Shown here piece after piece: positions 33,610 through 42,510 of a DNA stretch of 64,000 nucleotides. The stretch covers positions 1 to 64,000 of the forward strand of contig CAZEJG010000006.1 of NCBI GenBank assembly GCA_964511625.1, given 5' to 3'. The notes under the pieces were generated by a model that saw only the letters and a list, made by a program, of their open reading frames with translations, was not told the DNA's origin and ran no database searches. Both the position numbers and the translations under genes were made by a program. The stretch's first letter is position 1. Each line of letters opens with the position of its first letter. This stretch comes from Pseudohoeflea sp964511625. GTDB lineage: Bacteria; Pseudomonadota; Alphaproteobacteria; Rhizobiales; Rhizobiaceae.

Positions 33610-34959
33610 TTAGCCAGCAAGCGTCTTGTGGATGCTCTCGGCGGCAATCTTGCCGTCCTCGACCGCGGTAACAGTGAGATCCTCGCCGCCATGGGCGCAG
33701 TCACCGCCGACCCAGATCTTGTCGGCATAGGGCGAGCGGGCCTTGTTGCCGTCGTCGCGTCCAAGGGTGGTGCCGTCGAGTTCGAGTTCGCCGGTGTCCG
33801 CCTCCAGCCACTGGCCGATGGCTTCGAGCACCTGGTCTGCCGCGATCTCGAAGGTCTCGCCGGTGCCGGTCAGCCGGCCGGTGTCGTCGACGGCAGTGTA
33901 TTCGAAGGTCACGCTTTCCACAGCATTGGCGCCGTTGACGCGGGCGGGTTTGGCGTTGAACACCAGATGGACGCCGTGGCTTGCTGCGAGATCCTGCTCG
34001 TAACGGCTCGCCGGCATCTGCTCGCGGCCACGACGATAGACCAGCGACACGGTGCGGGCCCCGAGGAGCTTGGACTGGACGGCCGCGTCGACCGCGGTCA
34101 TGCCGCCGCCGATGACGACGACGTCCTGGCCGACGGGAAGTGTGGACTTGTCCTCCGCCTGGCGCAGGCGGGCGATGAAATCGATCGCCGATTCCACGCC
34201 GGGCAGGTCACTGCCGGGGATGTCGAGCCGGTAGGCGGAGGGGAGGCCGATGCCGACGAAGACGGCGTCGTACTGGTTCACCAGGTCCTCGATCTCGAAA
34301 TCGGAGCCGAGGCGCTGGCCGAGCCTGAGCTCGATGCCGCCGATCTGCATCAGCCACTCGACCTCGCGCTGGGCGAAGTCGTTGGTCGCCTTGTAGGCGG
34401 CGATGCCGTATTCGTTGAGGCCGCCCGGCTTCTGGCGCGCTTCCAGAATGATGACGTCGTGACCGTGCATGGCAAGCCGGTGCGCACAGGACAGACCCGC
34501 AGGGCCGGCGCCGACGACGGCGACGCGCTTGCCGGAGGAGGCTGCCCGCTTGAACGGGTGCGGCAGGTTCCGGCTCATGTAGGTGTCGGTGGCGTGGCGC
34601 TGGAGTTCGCCGATCTTGACCGGCTTGCCCTCGGCAACTTCGCGCACGCAGGCTTCCTCGCAGAGCGTCTCGGTGGGGCAGACGCGGGCGCACATGCCGC
34701 CGAGGATGTTCTGTTCGAAGATGGTCTTCGCTGCGCCCACCGGATTGCCAGTCTGGATCTGGCGGATGAACAGCGGAATGTCGATCGACGTCGGGCAGGC
34801 GTTCATGCAGGGCGCGTCGTAGCAGAAATAGCAGCGATCGGCCTCGACGAGCGCCTCGTGATGGTCGAGAGGCGGATGGAGATCGGAAAAATTGTCGTCG
34901 TATTCTGCGGGCGACAGACGTCCGCCACGGACGTCGCCCGATTCAAGCGTGCTGGCCAT
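33610..34959 (-). CDS. preT: Dihydropyrimidine dehydrogenase subunit PreT (NAD(P)H, FAD)
   Basis: 449-aa GltD-like flavoprotein. Cysteine motifs CYFCYDAPCMNACP and CARVCPTETLCEEAC lie in the N-terminal Fe-S domain, VAVVGAGPAGLSCAHRLA binds FAD, and VVIGGGMTAVDAAVQSKLLGA binds NAD(P)H. It passes electrons to PreA for the first step of reductive pyrimidine degradation. ATG 34959 is chosen with AAAGGGGAAC upstream. The operon promoter should lie in 34960-35090, where a candidate operator box is found. Confidence 0.93.
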   Translation of the reverse strand: MASTLESGDVRGGRLSPAEYDDNFSDLHPPLDHHEALVEADRCYFCYDAPCMNACPTSIDIPLFIRQIQTGNPVGAAKTIFEQNILGGMCARVCPTETLCEEACVREVAEGKPVKIGELQRHATDTYMSRNLPHPFKRAASSGKRVAVVGAGPAGLSCAHRLAMHGHDVIILEARQKPGGLNEYGIAAYKATNDFAQREVEWLMQIGGIELRLGQRLGSDFEIEDLVNQYDAVFVGIGLPSAYRLDIPGSDLPGVESAIDFIARLRQAEDKSTLPVGQDVVVIGGGMTAVDAAVQSKLLGARTVSLVYRRGREQMPASRYEQDLAASHGVHLVFNAKPARVNGANAVESVTFEYTAVDDTGRLTGTGETFEIAADQVLEAIGQWLEADTGELELDGTTLGRDDGNKARSPYADKIWVGGDCAHGGEDLTVTAVEDGKIAAESIHKTLAG

Positions 34960-35064
34960 GTGTTCCCCTTTGGTCAAAAGGTCCGGTTGTCCGGATGCCC
35001 GTCTCTTTGAGGTCTTATGGTGAGACACCATCGCCTGTGCGGGTCGGGAAGCAGTGTGAGGTGA

Positions 35065-35081
35065 TTTTATCAAAAGGTCAA
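35065..35081 (-). promoter_or_regulatory. Candidate operator upstream of preT
   Basis: On the minus strand, TTGACCTTTTGATAAAA lies 106-122 nt before the preT start. It differs at two positions from the box before the RutR-like gene. A further TTGACCA half-site, as in E. coli RutR sites, occurs at about 34973-34979 beside the ribosome site. Shared control by the RutR-like protein is inferred. Confidence 0.5.
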
Positions 35082-35234
35082 ATTTTTTGTTCGCAGGCGC
35101 GGGAGGTTGTGAAAACGGGCAAGCGGCCCGGGCCGTTTAAAGCTTCCTTCACGCCGAAATGGTCTTCTCCGCACAGCATGCGGTCAGCTGCCGCGACCAG
35201 ACCAACCGACCGGAGCCGAAGCCAGATGGCGCCA

Positions 35235-37079
35235 ATGAGCAAGCGCATCCGAGCCATTATGACCCTGCTTGCCTGCGTCGTTCTGGCGCCGGTGCATGCA
35301 CTCGCGGATCAGGACGAGCAGCCCGGTGCGATCCGTATCAACCAGCTCGGCTATCTTTCCGACGGTCCCAAGCGGGCGACGCTTGTCAGCGATGCGGGGC
35401 AGCCTGTCGAATGGCGACTGGTCGATGCGGACGGCAGGGAAATAGCCTCCGGAAAGTCGAGCCCCATCGGTCGCGATCGTGCTTCGGGACTGAAGGTCCA
35501 TTCCATCGACTTTTCCGGTGTTGCGGTGACCGGTGAAGGCTACCGGCTGCAGGTCGACGGAGACGAGAGCTTTCCCTTCGCCATCGCCGACAGCCTTTAC
35601 GGGCCGCTGCGCGTGGACGCCATGTCCTATTTCTATCCGGTCCGTTCGGGCGTCGCGATCGACGAAAAAATCGCTGGCGAAGGCTACGGCCGGCCGGCGG
35701 GCCATGCGGGGGGCGCACCCAACAAGGGCGATACGGACGTGCCCTGTCTGGATGCGGCGACGGCGCGCAAGATCTTCGGTGAACGGATCACCTGCGACTA
35801 CCGGCTCGACGTCTTGGGCGGCTGGTACGATGCCGGCGACTTCGGCAAGTATGTCGTCAACGGCGGGATCGCGGTCGCCCAGCTGATGGGCGCCTATGAG
35901 CGGGCGCTGAACGCGAGCAAGGGCGCCTCGCCGACGGTGTCGGACGGGCTGTTGCGCATCCCCGAAGCCGGCAACGGCCTCCCCGACATCCTCGACGAAG
36001 CCAAATGGGAACTCGACTTCCTGGTCTCCATGATGGTGCCGGAGGGGCAGCCACTCGCGGGCATGGTGCACCACAAGGTCCATGGTGAGAAATGGTTGCC
36101 GGGTCCCATGCGCCCGAACCTCGATCCGGAGCAACGGGTGCTCTATCCGCCTTCGACGGCGGCGACGCTCAATCTGGCGGCGGTGGCGGCGCAGGGCGCC
36201 CGGCTGTTCGCGCCCTACGACGTCACCTATGCCAACGAGCTCCTCGAAACCGCCAAGCACGCCTATGCTATGGCCGAAGCGCATCCGGACATGATCGCCC
36301 CCTATTCAGACGGCCAGAACGGGGGCGGCGACTATCACGATCCGGACGTGTCGGACGAATTCTACTGGGCAGCTGCCGAACTGTATCTCACCACCGGCCA
36401 GGCCGAGTGGTACGAGCGGCTGAAGGCCTCGCCCCACTGGCACGGCCGGGTGTTCACCTCGGACGGGATCAACTGGCGCGAGACGGCCGGCTGGGCGCGG
36501 CTGCAGCTCGCTTCCGTGCCCTCGCGCCTGCCGCAGGCCGATCTCGACTGGATTCGCGCCTCGGTACGGGCGGCGGCGGAAACCTATCTCGCCGTGCAGA
36601 AAGGCGAGGGATTCAGCCTGATGTACAAACCCGGACAGGGATATGGGTGGGGATCGAACCATTCCGTGCTTGAGAACATGATGGTTGCCGCGATCGCCTA
36701 TGACCTGTCGGGCAAGGACTACTATCTCGAAGGCGTGCGCGAGAGCATGGATTACATTCTCGGCCGGAACGCGATGGGGATCTCCTACGTCACCGGCTAC
36801 GGCACGCTCTTCTCGCACCGGCAGTTCGCGCTGATGTTCGCGCATTCGGTGGATCCGTCCCTGCCGGAGCCGCCGAAAGGTGCTCTCGCCGGCGGTCCGA
36901 ACGGGCAGCCCGCCGATCCGGTCGCGGAGGAAAAGCTGCAGGGCTGCGCGCCGCAGGCGTGCTACATCGACGAATGGGGTTCGTATTCGACCAACGAGAT
37001 CGCCATCAACTGGAATGCTGCACTCTCTTGGATCGCCGCCTTCCTCGCCGATACCGAGACCACGGCAACTGCTGATTAA
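35235..37079 (+). CDS. Secreted glycoside hydrolase family 9 endoglucanase-like enzyme
   Basis: 614-aa exported enzyme. Signal peptide 1-24 (RIRAIMTLLACVVLAPVHALA, cut before DQ). Residues about 30-120 form an Ig-like CelD_N domain (IRINQLGYLSDGPKRATLV); the rest is a GH9 barrel. The catalytic Asp pair is in GWYDAGDFGKYVVNGG (199 and 202) and the acid Glu at about 588 in STNEIAINWNAA. ATG 35235 places the signal peptide correctly; the reading frame is open further upstream through the preT promoter but has no signal there. The target is a beta-1,4-glucan or similar. Not clustered with cellulose synthesis genes. Confidence 0.88.
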   Translation: MSKRIRAIMTLLACVVLAPVHALADQDEQPGAIRINQLGYLSDGPKRATLVSDAGQPVEWRLVDADGREIASGKSSPIGRDRASGLKVHSIDFSGVAVTGEGYRLQVDGDESFPFAIADSLYGPLRVDAMSYFYPVRSGVAIDEKIAGEGYGRPAGHAGGAPNKGDTDVPCLDAATARKIFGERITCDYRLDVLGGWYDAGDFGKYVVNGGIAVAQLMGAYERALNASKGASPTVSDGLLRIPEAGNGLPDILDEAKWELDFLVSMMVPEGQPLAGMVHHKVHGEKWLPGPMRPNLDPEQRVLYPPSTAATLNLAAVAAQGARLFAPYDVTYANELLETAKHAYAMAEAHPDMIAPYSDGQNGGGDYHDPDVSDEFYWAAAELYLTTGQAEWYERLKASPHWHGRVFTSDGINWRETAGWARLQLASVPSRLPQADLDWIRASVRAAAETYLAVQKGEGFSLMYKPGQGYGWGSNHSVLENMMVAAIAYDLSGKDYYLEGVRESMDYILGRNAMGISYVTGYGTLFSHRQFALMFAHSVDPSLPEPPKGALAGGPNGQPADPVAEEKLQGCAPQACYIDEWGSYSTNEIAINWNAALSWIAAFLADTETTATAD

Positions 37080-37120
37080 GGTGATCTGCGCTAGGCTCCG
37101 GCCGCTAGCAGGGGACATAG

Positions 37121-38257
37121 ATGGCCAGAATCGCGCTCATCGGGACGGGCTTCGTCGCCGACTATTATGCCAGGACACTCGCCAACCATGCGGGCCTCGT
37201 CGTGGCTGGGGCGTTCGACACCGATAAGGCTCGGCTTGAGACCTTCTGCCGTTTTCACGGGTATGACGCCTATCCTTCGCTCGAGGCGGCGCTCTCCGAC
37301 GAAACGGTCGACATCGTCGTCAACCTGACCCCGCCCGACAGCCATTTCGAGATTAACCGCAGGGCGCTCGAGGCGGGGCGGCACGTCTATTGTGAAAAGC
37401 CGCTGGCGATGAAACCGGGGCAGGCGGCCGAACTCGCAGCGTTCGCGCGCGGCAAAGGGCTGCTCCTGTCCGGTGCTCCGGCCAACGCCTTGTCGGACGC
37501 CAAGGCGCTCACGACCCAGCTGATCGCAGAAGGCCGCATCGGCACGCCGCGGCTCGCCTATGCCGAGATGGAGGATGGCGCGGTGTTCCGCGACAACTGG
37601 CGGGAGTGGCGCTCGGTCTCCGGCGCGCGCTGGCCCGGGGTCCATGAATTCGAGATCGGCTGCACGCTCGAACATGCCGGCTATGCGTTGTCCTGGCTGA
37701 TCGCGCTCTTCGGCCGCGCGAAGGCGGTTCAGAGTTTTTCGGCGCTGACCTTCCCGGACAAGGGGCCGGGGACGGAGGGGCTGGAGCTCGCGCCGGACTT
37801 TTCCGTCGGTTGCATCGAATTCGCCTCCGGCCCGGTGGCGCGGCTGACCTGCGGGCTCGCGGCTCCGCGCGACCGGTCGCTGACGATCGTCGGTGATCAG
37901 GGGACCATCATCGTTCGCGATCTCTGGGACCACCGGTCCCCGGTACATCTCATGCGGTTCGGAGAGAAGGAGCCGTTCCTGATCCGGCTCGTCAAACTCT
38001 ACGAACGGAAAACGGGCCGTCATCTGCCGGGCAAACTTTTCGGCGGACGCGTGATGCCCTATCCGGCGACGTCCAGCCGAACCCTTCCCGCCTATCCCTC
38101 GCAGATCGATTTCGCCGCCGGTATCGCCGACATGGCCGCGGCCATCGAGGGCGGCGGACAACCCAGACTGACCGCGGAGCGGGCCGTGCATCTGACGGAA
38201 CTGGCGCTGGCGCTCGGTTGCGGCGAGGGGCGGGTGGAGTTTCCGCCGGAGGCCTAG
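37121..38257 (+). CDS. Gfo/Idh/MocA family oxidoreductase
   Basis: 378-aa sugar-dehydrogenase-like protein. The N-terminal Rossmann motif is ALIGTGFVADYYARTLANH and the conserved CEKPLAM motif (YCEKPLAMKPGQAAEL) is intact. The substrate domain includes GARWPGVHEFEIGCTLEHAGY. These enzymes oxidise or reduce sugars, inositols or amino-sugars with NAD(P). It follows the GH9 gene by 41 nt in the same direction, so it may work on released sugar; that is inference. Confidence 0.85.
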   Translation: MARIALIGTGFVADYYARTLANHAGLVVAGAFDTDKARLETFCRFHGYDAYPSLEAALSDETVDIVVNLTPPDSHFEINRRALEAGRHVYCEKPLAMKPGQAAELAAFARGKGLLLSGAPANALSDAKALTTQLIAEGRIGTPRLAYAEMEDGAVFRDNWREWRSVSGARWPGVHEFEIGCTLEHAGYALSWLIALFGRAKAVQSFSALTFPDKGPGTEGLELAPDFSVGCIEFASGPVARLTCGLAAPRDRSLTIVGDQGTIIVRDLWDHRSPVHLMRFGEKEPFLIRLVKLYERKTGRHLPGKLFGGRVMPYPATSSRTLPAYPSQIDFAAGIADMAAAIEGGGQPRLTAERAVHLTELALALGCGEGRVEFPPEA

Positions 38258-38258
38258 C

Positions 38259-39329
38259 TCAAGGCTTCCAGCTTTCTTTCGGATCCTCGGCGAGGATGGT
38301 CTCGACGATTTCCAAGACCATCAGCGAGTCCGACATCGTGTTGTCCGGTTCCTCCATCCGGCCCTCTCGGATCGCGTTGGAGGCGGCCTCGATCTCGCAG
38401 CTCAGACCCGTTCCGGGGACGGGGAAGACCTTGCGCTTCGCGCCCGGCAGCGGCAGTTTCGCGCCGATCTTCCGACGCCAGCGCGAGCCGAAGCGCTCGC
38501 CGCCCGGAAAGGCGAGATCGGCCATGGCCGGCGATCCGTAGCGGCCCAGGATCCGGGCGCCGATGAACGGCATGCCGAGCACCAGCGTGCCTTTTTCCCC
38601 CTCGATGATGAAGCGGTTGTCGCCGTTACGATCGAAGCCGCAGGAGAGCTCGGCCTTCGCCGATCCGAAACCCAGCGTGATCTCGGCGGCGACGTCGACG
38701 CCGGTCGGTGCTTCTGTCCAGTTGCCCTCGATGCTGTCCGGTTCGCCCATGAAGAAGCAGGCGAGCGAGATCGGATAGACGCCGATATCAAGGAGCGCAC
38801 CACCGGCCTTGGCGGGGTCGAAGAAGCGGTTCTCCGGATCATAGGGGCGGCGCCAGGCCAGTTCGGAGCGAATCGCGCGCACCGCGCCGATCTGCCCGGC
38901 CTTGATCACCTTGCGGGCGGCCTGGACGGCGGGGAGGTAGCGCGTCCACATGCCTTCCATGGCGAAGGTGCGGGCGTTGAAGGAGGCTTCCGAGAGCTTC
39001 TTGGCGGCGCGGCTCGAGGCAGTGAGCGGCTTTTCCACGAGCACCGGCTTGCCGGCTTTGAGGGCCACGAGGGCCTGGTCGAGATGCGCGGAATGTGGGC
39101 TGGCGACATAGATCGCGTCGACCGAGTCCGATGCCGCCATCGCGGCGAGGCTGTCGAAGGCCTCTATGTCGGGATGTTCCGCGGCGAAGGATCTGGCCTT
39201 CGCCGGGTCGCGCGAGGTGATGCCCGCGAGCCTGGCGCCCTTGGCCGACTGGATGTCGCGGGCAAAGGCATAGGCGATGCCGCCTGTCGCCGAGATTCCC
39301 CAGCGGATGATGCGTCTTGTATCGTTCAT
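38259..39329 (-). CDS. Gfo/Idh/MocA family oxidoreductase
   Basis: 356-aa member of the same superfamily, of the shorter glucose-fructose oxidoreductase-like type. GISATGGIAYAFARDIQSAKG is the nucleotide site and LVEKPLTASSRAAKKL holds the catalytic Lys region; MEGMWTRYLPAVQAARKVI is typical of dihydrodiol/xylose dehydrogenase relatives. It converges on the previous gene with one base between stops. Substrate unknown. Confidence 0.85.
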   Translation of the reverse strand: MNDTRRIIRWGISATGGIAYAFARDIQSAKGARLAGITSRDPAKARSFAAEHPDIEAFDSLAAMAASDSVDAIYVASPHSAHLDQALVALKAGKPVLVEKPLTASSRAAKKLSEASFNARTFAMEGMWTRYLPAVQAARKVIKAGQIGAVRAIRSELAWRRPYDPENRFFDPAKAGGALLDIGVYPISLACFFMGEPDSIEGNWTEAPTGVDVAAEITLGFGSAKAELSCGFDRNGDNRFIIEGEKGTLVLGMPFIGARILGRYGSPAMADLAFPGGERFGSRWRRKIGAKLPLPGAKRKVFPVPGTGLSCEIEAASNAIREGRMEEPDNTMSDSLMVLEIVETILAEDPKESWKP

Positions 39330-39507
39330 GCCTCGCCCGTTCGCCGCATTCTGGCAAGCCGTCTCCCGCTAGATGCCGGATTCGATACGGTTTTTGTGCC
39401 ACCACCGCCGGGCTCCGGCAAGCGAAAAACCGCGCAAGGCCGGGGCAAGTTTAACAATGCTAATATGATCGGGACCGGCGGCACAACGGGGCAACCCGCT
39501 GTCGCAC

Positions 39508-39543
39508 GACGGGCACCGCATCCGTCGAGACGCGGTGCCCGTC
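39508..39543. terminator. Long hairpin downstream of copA
   Basis: A perfect 12-bp stem, GACGGGCACCGC (39508-39519) with GCGGTGCCCGTC (39532-39543), lies 19 nt after the copA stop on the minus strand. No T-run follows, so it may need Rho or act as a message end stabiliser. The remaining 39330-39507 stretch holds no gene that can be supported. Confidence 0.5.
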
Positions 39544-39562
39544 GACTTTCTCCCTCAAAAGA

Positions 39563-41797
39563 TCAGTCCTTTTCGAACGCCGGGCGCCACCGCGCCATCA
39601 GCGCCGAGTTGGTGACGACGGAAACGGACGAGAAGGCCATCGCCGCGCCGGCGAAGACCGGCGGCAGAATGCCGAAGGCAGCAAGCGGCACGCCCACGAG
39701 ATTGTAGATCAGCGCCCAGACGAGGTTCGAACGGATCGTTCGCCGCGTTTTGGCGGCAACGTCGAGCGATGCGGCGACGAGGCGCAGGTCGGGACGCATC
39801 AGCGTGATGTCGGCGGCCTCGCGGGCCGCATCGGTTCCACCGGCCATGGCGATGCCGAGATCGGCGGCGGCCAGTGCCGGGGCGTCGTTGAGCCCGTCGC
39901 CGACGAAGGCGGCATGCCCAGAGGTCTCGCGTGAGAGTTCCCGGATGGCGGCGAGCTTGTCGTCGGGCCTGAGGCCGGCGCGGAAATCGGTCAGCCCGGT
40001 ACGGCGGGCGATGTCGCGCGCGGTCGGCTCGTTGTCCCCGGTCAGCATGATCGTGCGGATATCGGCATCTGCGAGCTCGCCGATCGCATCGGCCGCGCCT
40101 TCGCGCAGTTCGTCGGCGAGGCGCAAGGCGCCCAGCCATTGTTTGTCGCGGGCGATATGGGCAAGCGTGCCGGCGGCCTGCGGGTCATCCGCGACCGGGA
40201 TGTCGATCCCTTCGGCGACGAGAAAGGCATGCGAGCCCACCCGGATGGTTGCGCCGTCGACGGTGCCTTCGAGCCCCATGCCCGGCACGGCGCGGATAGC
40301 TCCGGCCCTCGGCACCAAGATCGCATCCGTTTCGGCGCGTCGGGTGACTGCGCGGGCGAGCGGATGCTCGCTGGAGGCTTCCACGCTTGCCGCAAGCGCC
40401 AGTATGTCGTTGGCCTCGATGCCGGCGGCCGGCAGAATGTCGGTGATCTCCGGCTCGCCACGGGTCAGCGTGCCGGTCTTGTCGAAGGCTACCGCGCTCA
40501 CCGATGTGGCGCGCTCAAGCGTTTCGATGTCGCGGATCAGGATGCCGGCGCGGGCGGCGGCACCGGTTCCGGCGACGAGTGCGGTGGGGGTCGCAAGGCC
40601 GAGGGCGCAGGGGCAGGCGATGACGAGCACGGCGACCGCCGCCACCATTGCCGGCTCGTAGCCGTAGCCGAGCAGGATCCAGCCGGCGAAGGTGAGGGCA
40701 GCGATGACGAGGATGACCGGAACGAAGACGGCCGAGATACGGTCGACGAGCTTCTGGACCGGGGCCTGTCCGGTCTGGGCTTCCTCGACGAGGCGGGTCA
40801 TGCGTGCGAGCCGGGTGTCGGCGCCGGTCGCGGTGACTTCGACGGTAAGCACGCCGTCGGAATTGGTGGTGCCGGTGACGACCATGTCGCCGGGTTCGCG
40901 GGGGACCGGCAGGCTTTCGCCGGTGACCATGGATTCGTCGAGTGCCGAGCGGCCTTCGAGGATGCGGCCGTCGGCGGGGACCCGGCTGCCGGGTCGAATG
41001 ACGATCCGGTCGCCGATCCGCAGAGCCTCGATGCCTACCTTTTCGGTGCGGCTGCTGTCATCGACGATCTTCTCGGCGGTCTCGGGCTGCAGGCTGCCGA
41101 GCGCGCGGAGCGCGCCGGCGGCGCCGGACTTGGCGCGCGCCTCTAGATATTTGCCGAGCATCACGAGGGTCAGCACCATCGCGGCGGCCTCGAAATGGAG
41201 GTGGGTTGCCATGCCGTCGGCATGGTGGAAGCCGAGACCGAACGTGGGTGCCGCCATCACCCAGAGCGACCACACATAGGCGACGCCGGTGCCAAGGCTG
41301 ACGAGCACGGCCATGTTGGCAGAGCCACCGCGCAGCGCGCCGATGGCTTCGCGCCAGAAGCGGGTGCCGGACGCGAGCATGACGCCTGTGGTCAGGATCG
41401 CCTGCCAACCGGCACCGATCCAGGGATCGCCGAGTCCGGTCATCATCGGCAGCATGCCGATGAGGATGGGGAGCGTCAGGATTGCGGAGATGACGAGGCG
41501 CAACAGGGTCTGGCGCTCTTCAGCGCGGCGGGCGGCATCGCGTGCTGCGTCCGCCTGCCGGGCTGCGGCGAAATCGGTGCGGCGCAGGATGGCCCCGTAA
41601 CCGGCCTTGCCGATCGCGGCCGAGAGCGCGGCGCTGTCGAGTTCAGAACCCGAAATGTCCGCCCGTTCGAGGGCGAGATTGACGCTGGCCTTCTCCACGC
41701 CGGGCTGGCGCGACAGCACCTTTTCCACCCGGGCCGAACAGGCCGCGCAGGTCATGCCGGTGATGTCGAAGGTGAGATGGTCGGGTTTCGCGGTCAT
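39563..41797 (-). CDS. copA: Copper-translocating P1B-type ATPase
   Basis: 744-aa heavy-metal ATPase. One N-terminal HMA domain with CAAC (FDITGMTCAACSARVEKVL), the membrane CPC motif (VIACPCALGLATP), phosphorylation site DKTGTLTRG and hinge GDGLNDAPALAAADLGIAM are intact. It exports Cu(I) from the cytoplasm. It precedes copZ-type and ArsR genes that run in the same direction just upstream. Rhizobial homologues are also called actP. Confidence 0.92.
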   Translation of the reverse strand: MTAKPDHLTFDITGMTCAACSARVEKVLSRQPGVEKASVNLALERADISGSELDSAALSAAIGKAGYGAILRRTDFAAARQADAARDAARRAEERQTLLRLVISAILTLPILIGMLPMMTGLGDPWIGAGWQAILTTGVMLASGTRFWREAIGALRGGSANMAVLVSLGTGVAYVWSLWVMAAPTFGLGFHHADGMATHLHFEAAAMVLTLVMLGKYLEARAKSGAAGALRALGSLQPETAEKIVDDSSRTEKVGIEALRIGDRIVIRPGSRVPADGRILEGRSALDESMVTGESLPVPREPGDMVVTGTTNSDGVLTVEVTATGADTRLARMTRLVEEAQTGQAPVQKLVDRISAVFVPVILVIAALTFAGWILLGYGYEPAMVAAVAVLVIACPCALGLATPTALVAGTGAAARAGILIRDIETLERATSVSAVAFDKTGTLTRGEPEITDILPAAGIEANDILALAASVEASSEHPLARAVTRRAETDAILVPRAGAIRAVPGMGLEGTVDGATIRVGSHAFLVAEGIDIPVADDPQAAGTLAHIARDKQWLGALRLADELREGAADAIGELADADIRTIMLTGDNEPTARDIARRTGLTDFRAGLRPDDKLAAIRELSRETSGHAAFVGDGLNDAPALAAADLGIAMAGGTDAAREAADITLMRPDLRLVAASLDVAAKTRRTIRSNLVWALIYNLVGVPLAAFGILPPVFAGAAMAFSSVSVVTNSALMARWRPAFEKD

Positions 41798-41824
41798 GTA
41801 CCGCCCCAGGTGTGCAGAGCCGGA

Positions 41825-42037
41825 TCAGCCGGCGGAACGGGATACGACGTCGAAGCCGCTGTCCTCAATGGCGGTTACGAGCCGGTCGATCCGCGCCGGA
41901 TCCATCTCGGCGACGAGCTCGCCTTTGTCGAGGCTGACGGAGACGCTTTCGACGGTTTCCACGTCGCGCGCGGCCTGCTCCACGGAGCGGACGCAGCCGC
42001 CGCAATGCATGCCTTCGATCTTCAATGTGACTGCCAT
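41825..42037 (-). CDS. copZ: CopZ-like heavy-metal-associated copper chaperone
   Basis: 70-aa single HMA domain. The metal site is MHCGGCVRSVEQ and the fold pattern (MAVTLKIEG ... VSVSLDKGELVAEMDP) is complete. It would carry Cu(I) to CopA, whose gene starts 27 nt downstream. ATG 42037 begins the domain; longer readings add residues outside the fold. Confidence 0.9.
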   Translation of the reverse strand: MAVTLKIEGMHCGGCVRSVEQAARDVETVESVSVSLDKGELVAEMDPARIDRLVTAIEDSGFDVVSRSAG

Positions 42038-42110
42038 GACGATGTCCTCGGATGCGCGCCGGCGGAAAGCGCCGGTTCCACCCCTATATGGAGATCGCCT
42101 CGACCGAAGG

Positions 42111-42434
42111 TCAAGAACGCTGGCTGGCTCCTGCGGCATCGCCGTAGATGCGCTCGAGTGTCTCGAGCACCTTCACCGCCGCATCGGAATTGAGGGAATA
42201 GTAGAGATGCTGGGCATCCCGGCGGGCGGTGACGAGGTTGAGCTTGCGCAATTTCGCGAGGTGCTGGGACAGTGCCGACTGGCTCAGGCCAATCTTCTCA
42301 GCAAGCGCCCCGACGGCGATTTCGGAATTCAACAGGATGCAAATAATCTGAAGGCGGCGGGCATTGCCCATCGTCGAAAGCAGCTTGGCGGCCTGCTCGA
42401 CGTTTCTGTTAAGCGATATGCTGCATGTCTTCAT
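42111..42434 (-). CDS. ArsR-family regulator, NolR-like
   Basis: 107-aa winged-helix protein. The stretch IAVGALAEKIGLSQSALSQHLAKLRKLNLVTARRDAQHLYYS closely follows rhizobial NolR. A lone Cys at residue 4 is the only cysteine besides one in RLQIICIL, so a classic ArsR/CueR-like metal site is not evident. It lies 73 nt upstream of copZ in the same direction and could control copA-copZ, but the NolR-like core leaves its signal open. ATG 42434 chosen; an upstream TTG 42449 is possible. Confidence 0.83.
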   Translation of the reverse strand: MKTCSISLNRNVEQAAKLLSTMGNARRLQIICILLNSEIAVGALAEKIGLSQSALSQHLAKLRKLNLVTARRDAQHLYYSLNSDAAVKVLETLERIYGDAAGASQRS

Positions 42435-42510
42435 GGACAATTCCGTCAACTAGAACTGTCTATGCTTGTATCTTGATTCTCTGATGGGTGGCCAGAAAAT
42501 AGAAGAATCT

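Noticed and set aside
34995..35234. 80-residue N-terminal extension of the GH9 enzyme
   Set aside because: It would cover the preT promoter and hide the signal peptide; no family resemblance.
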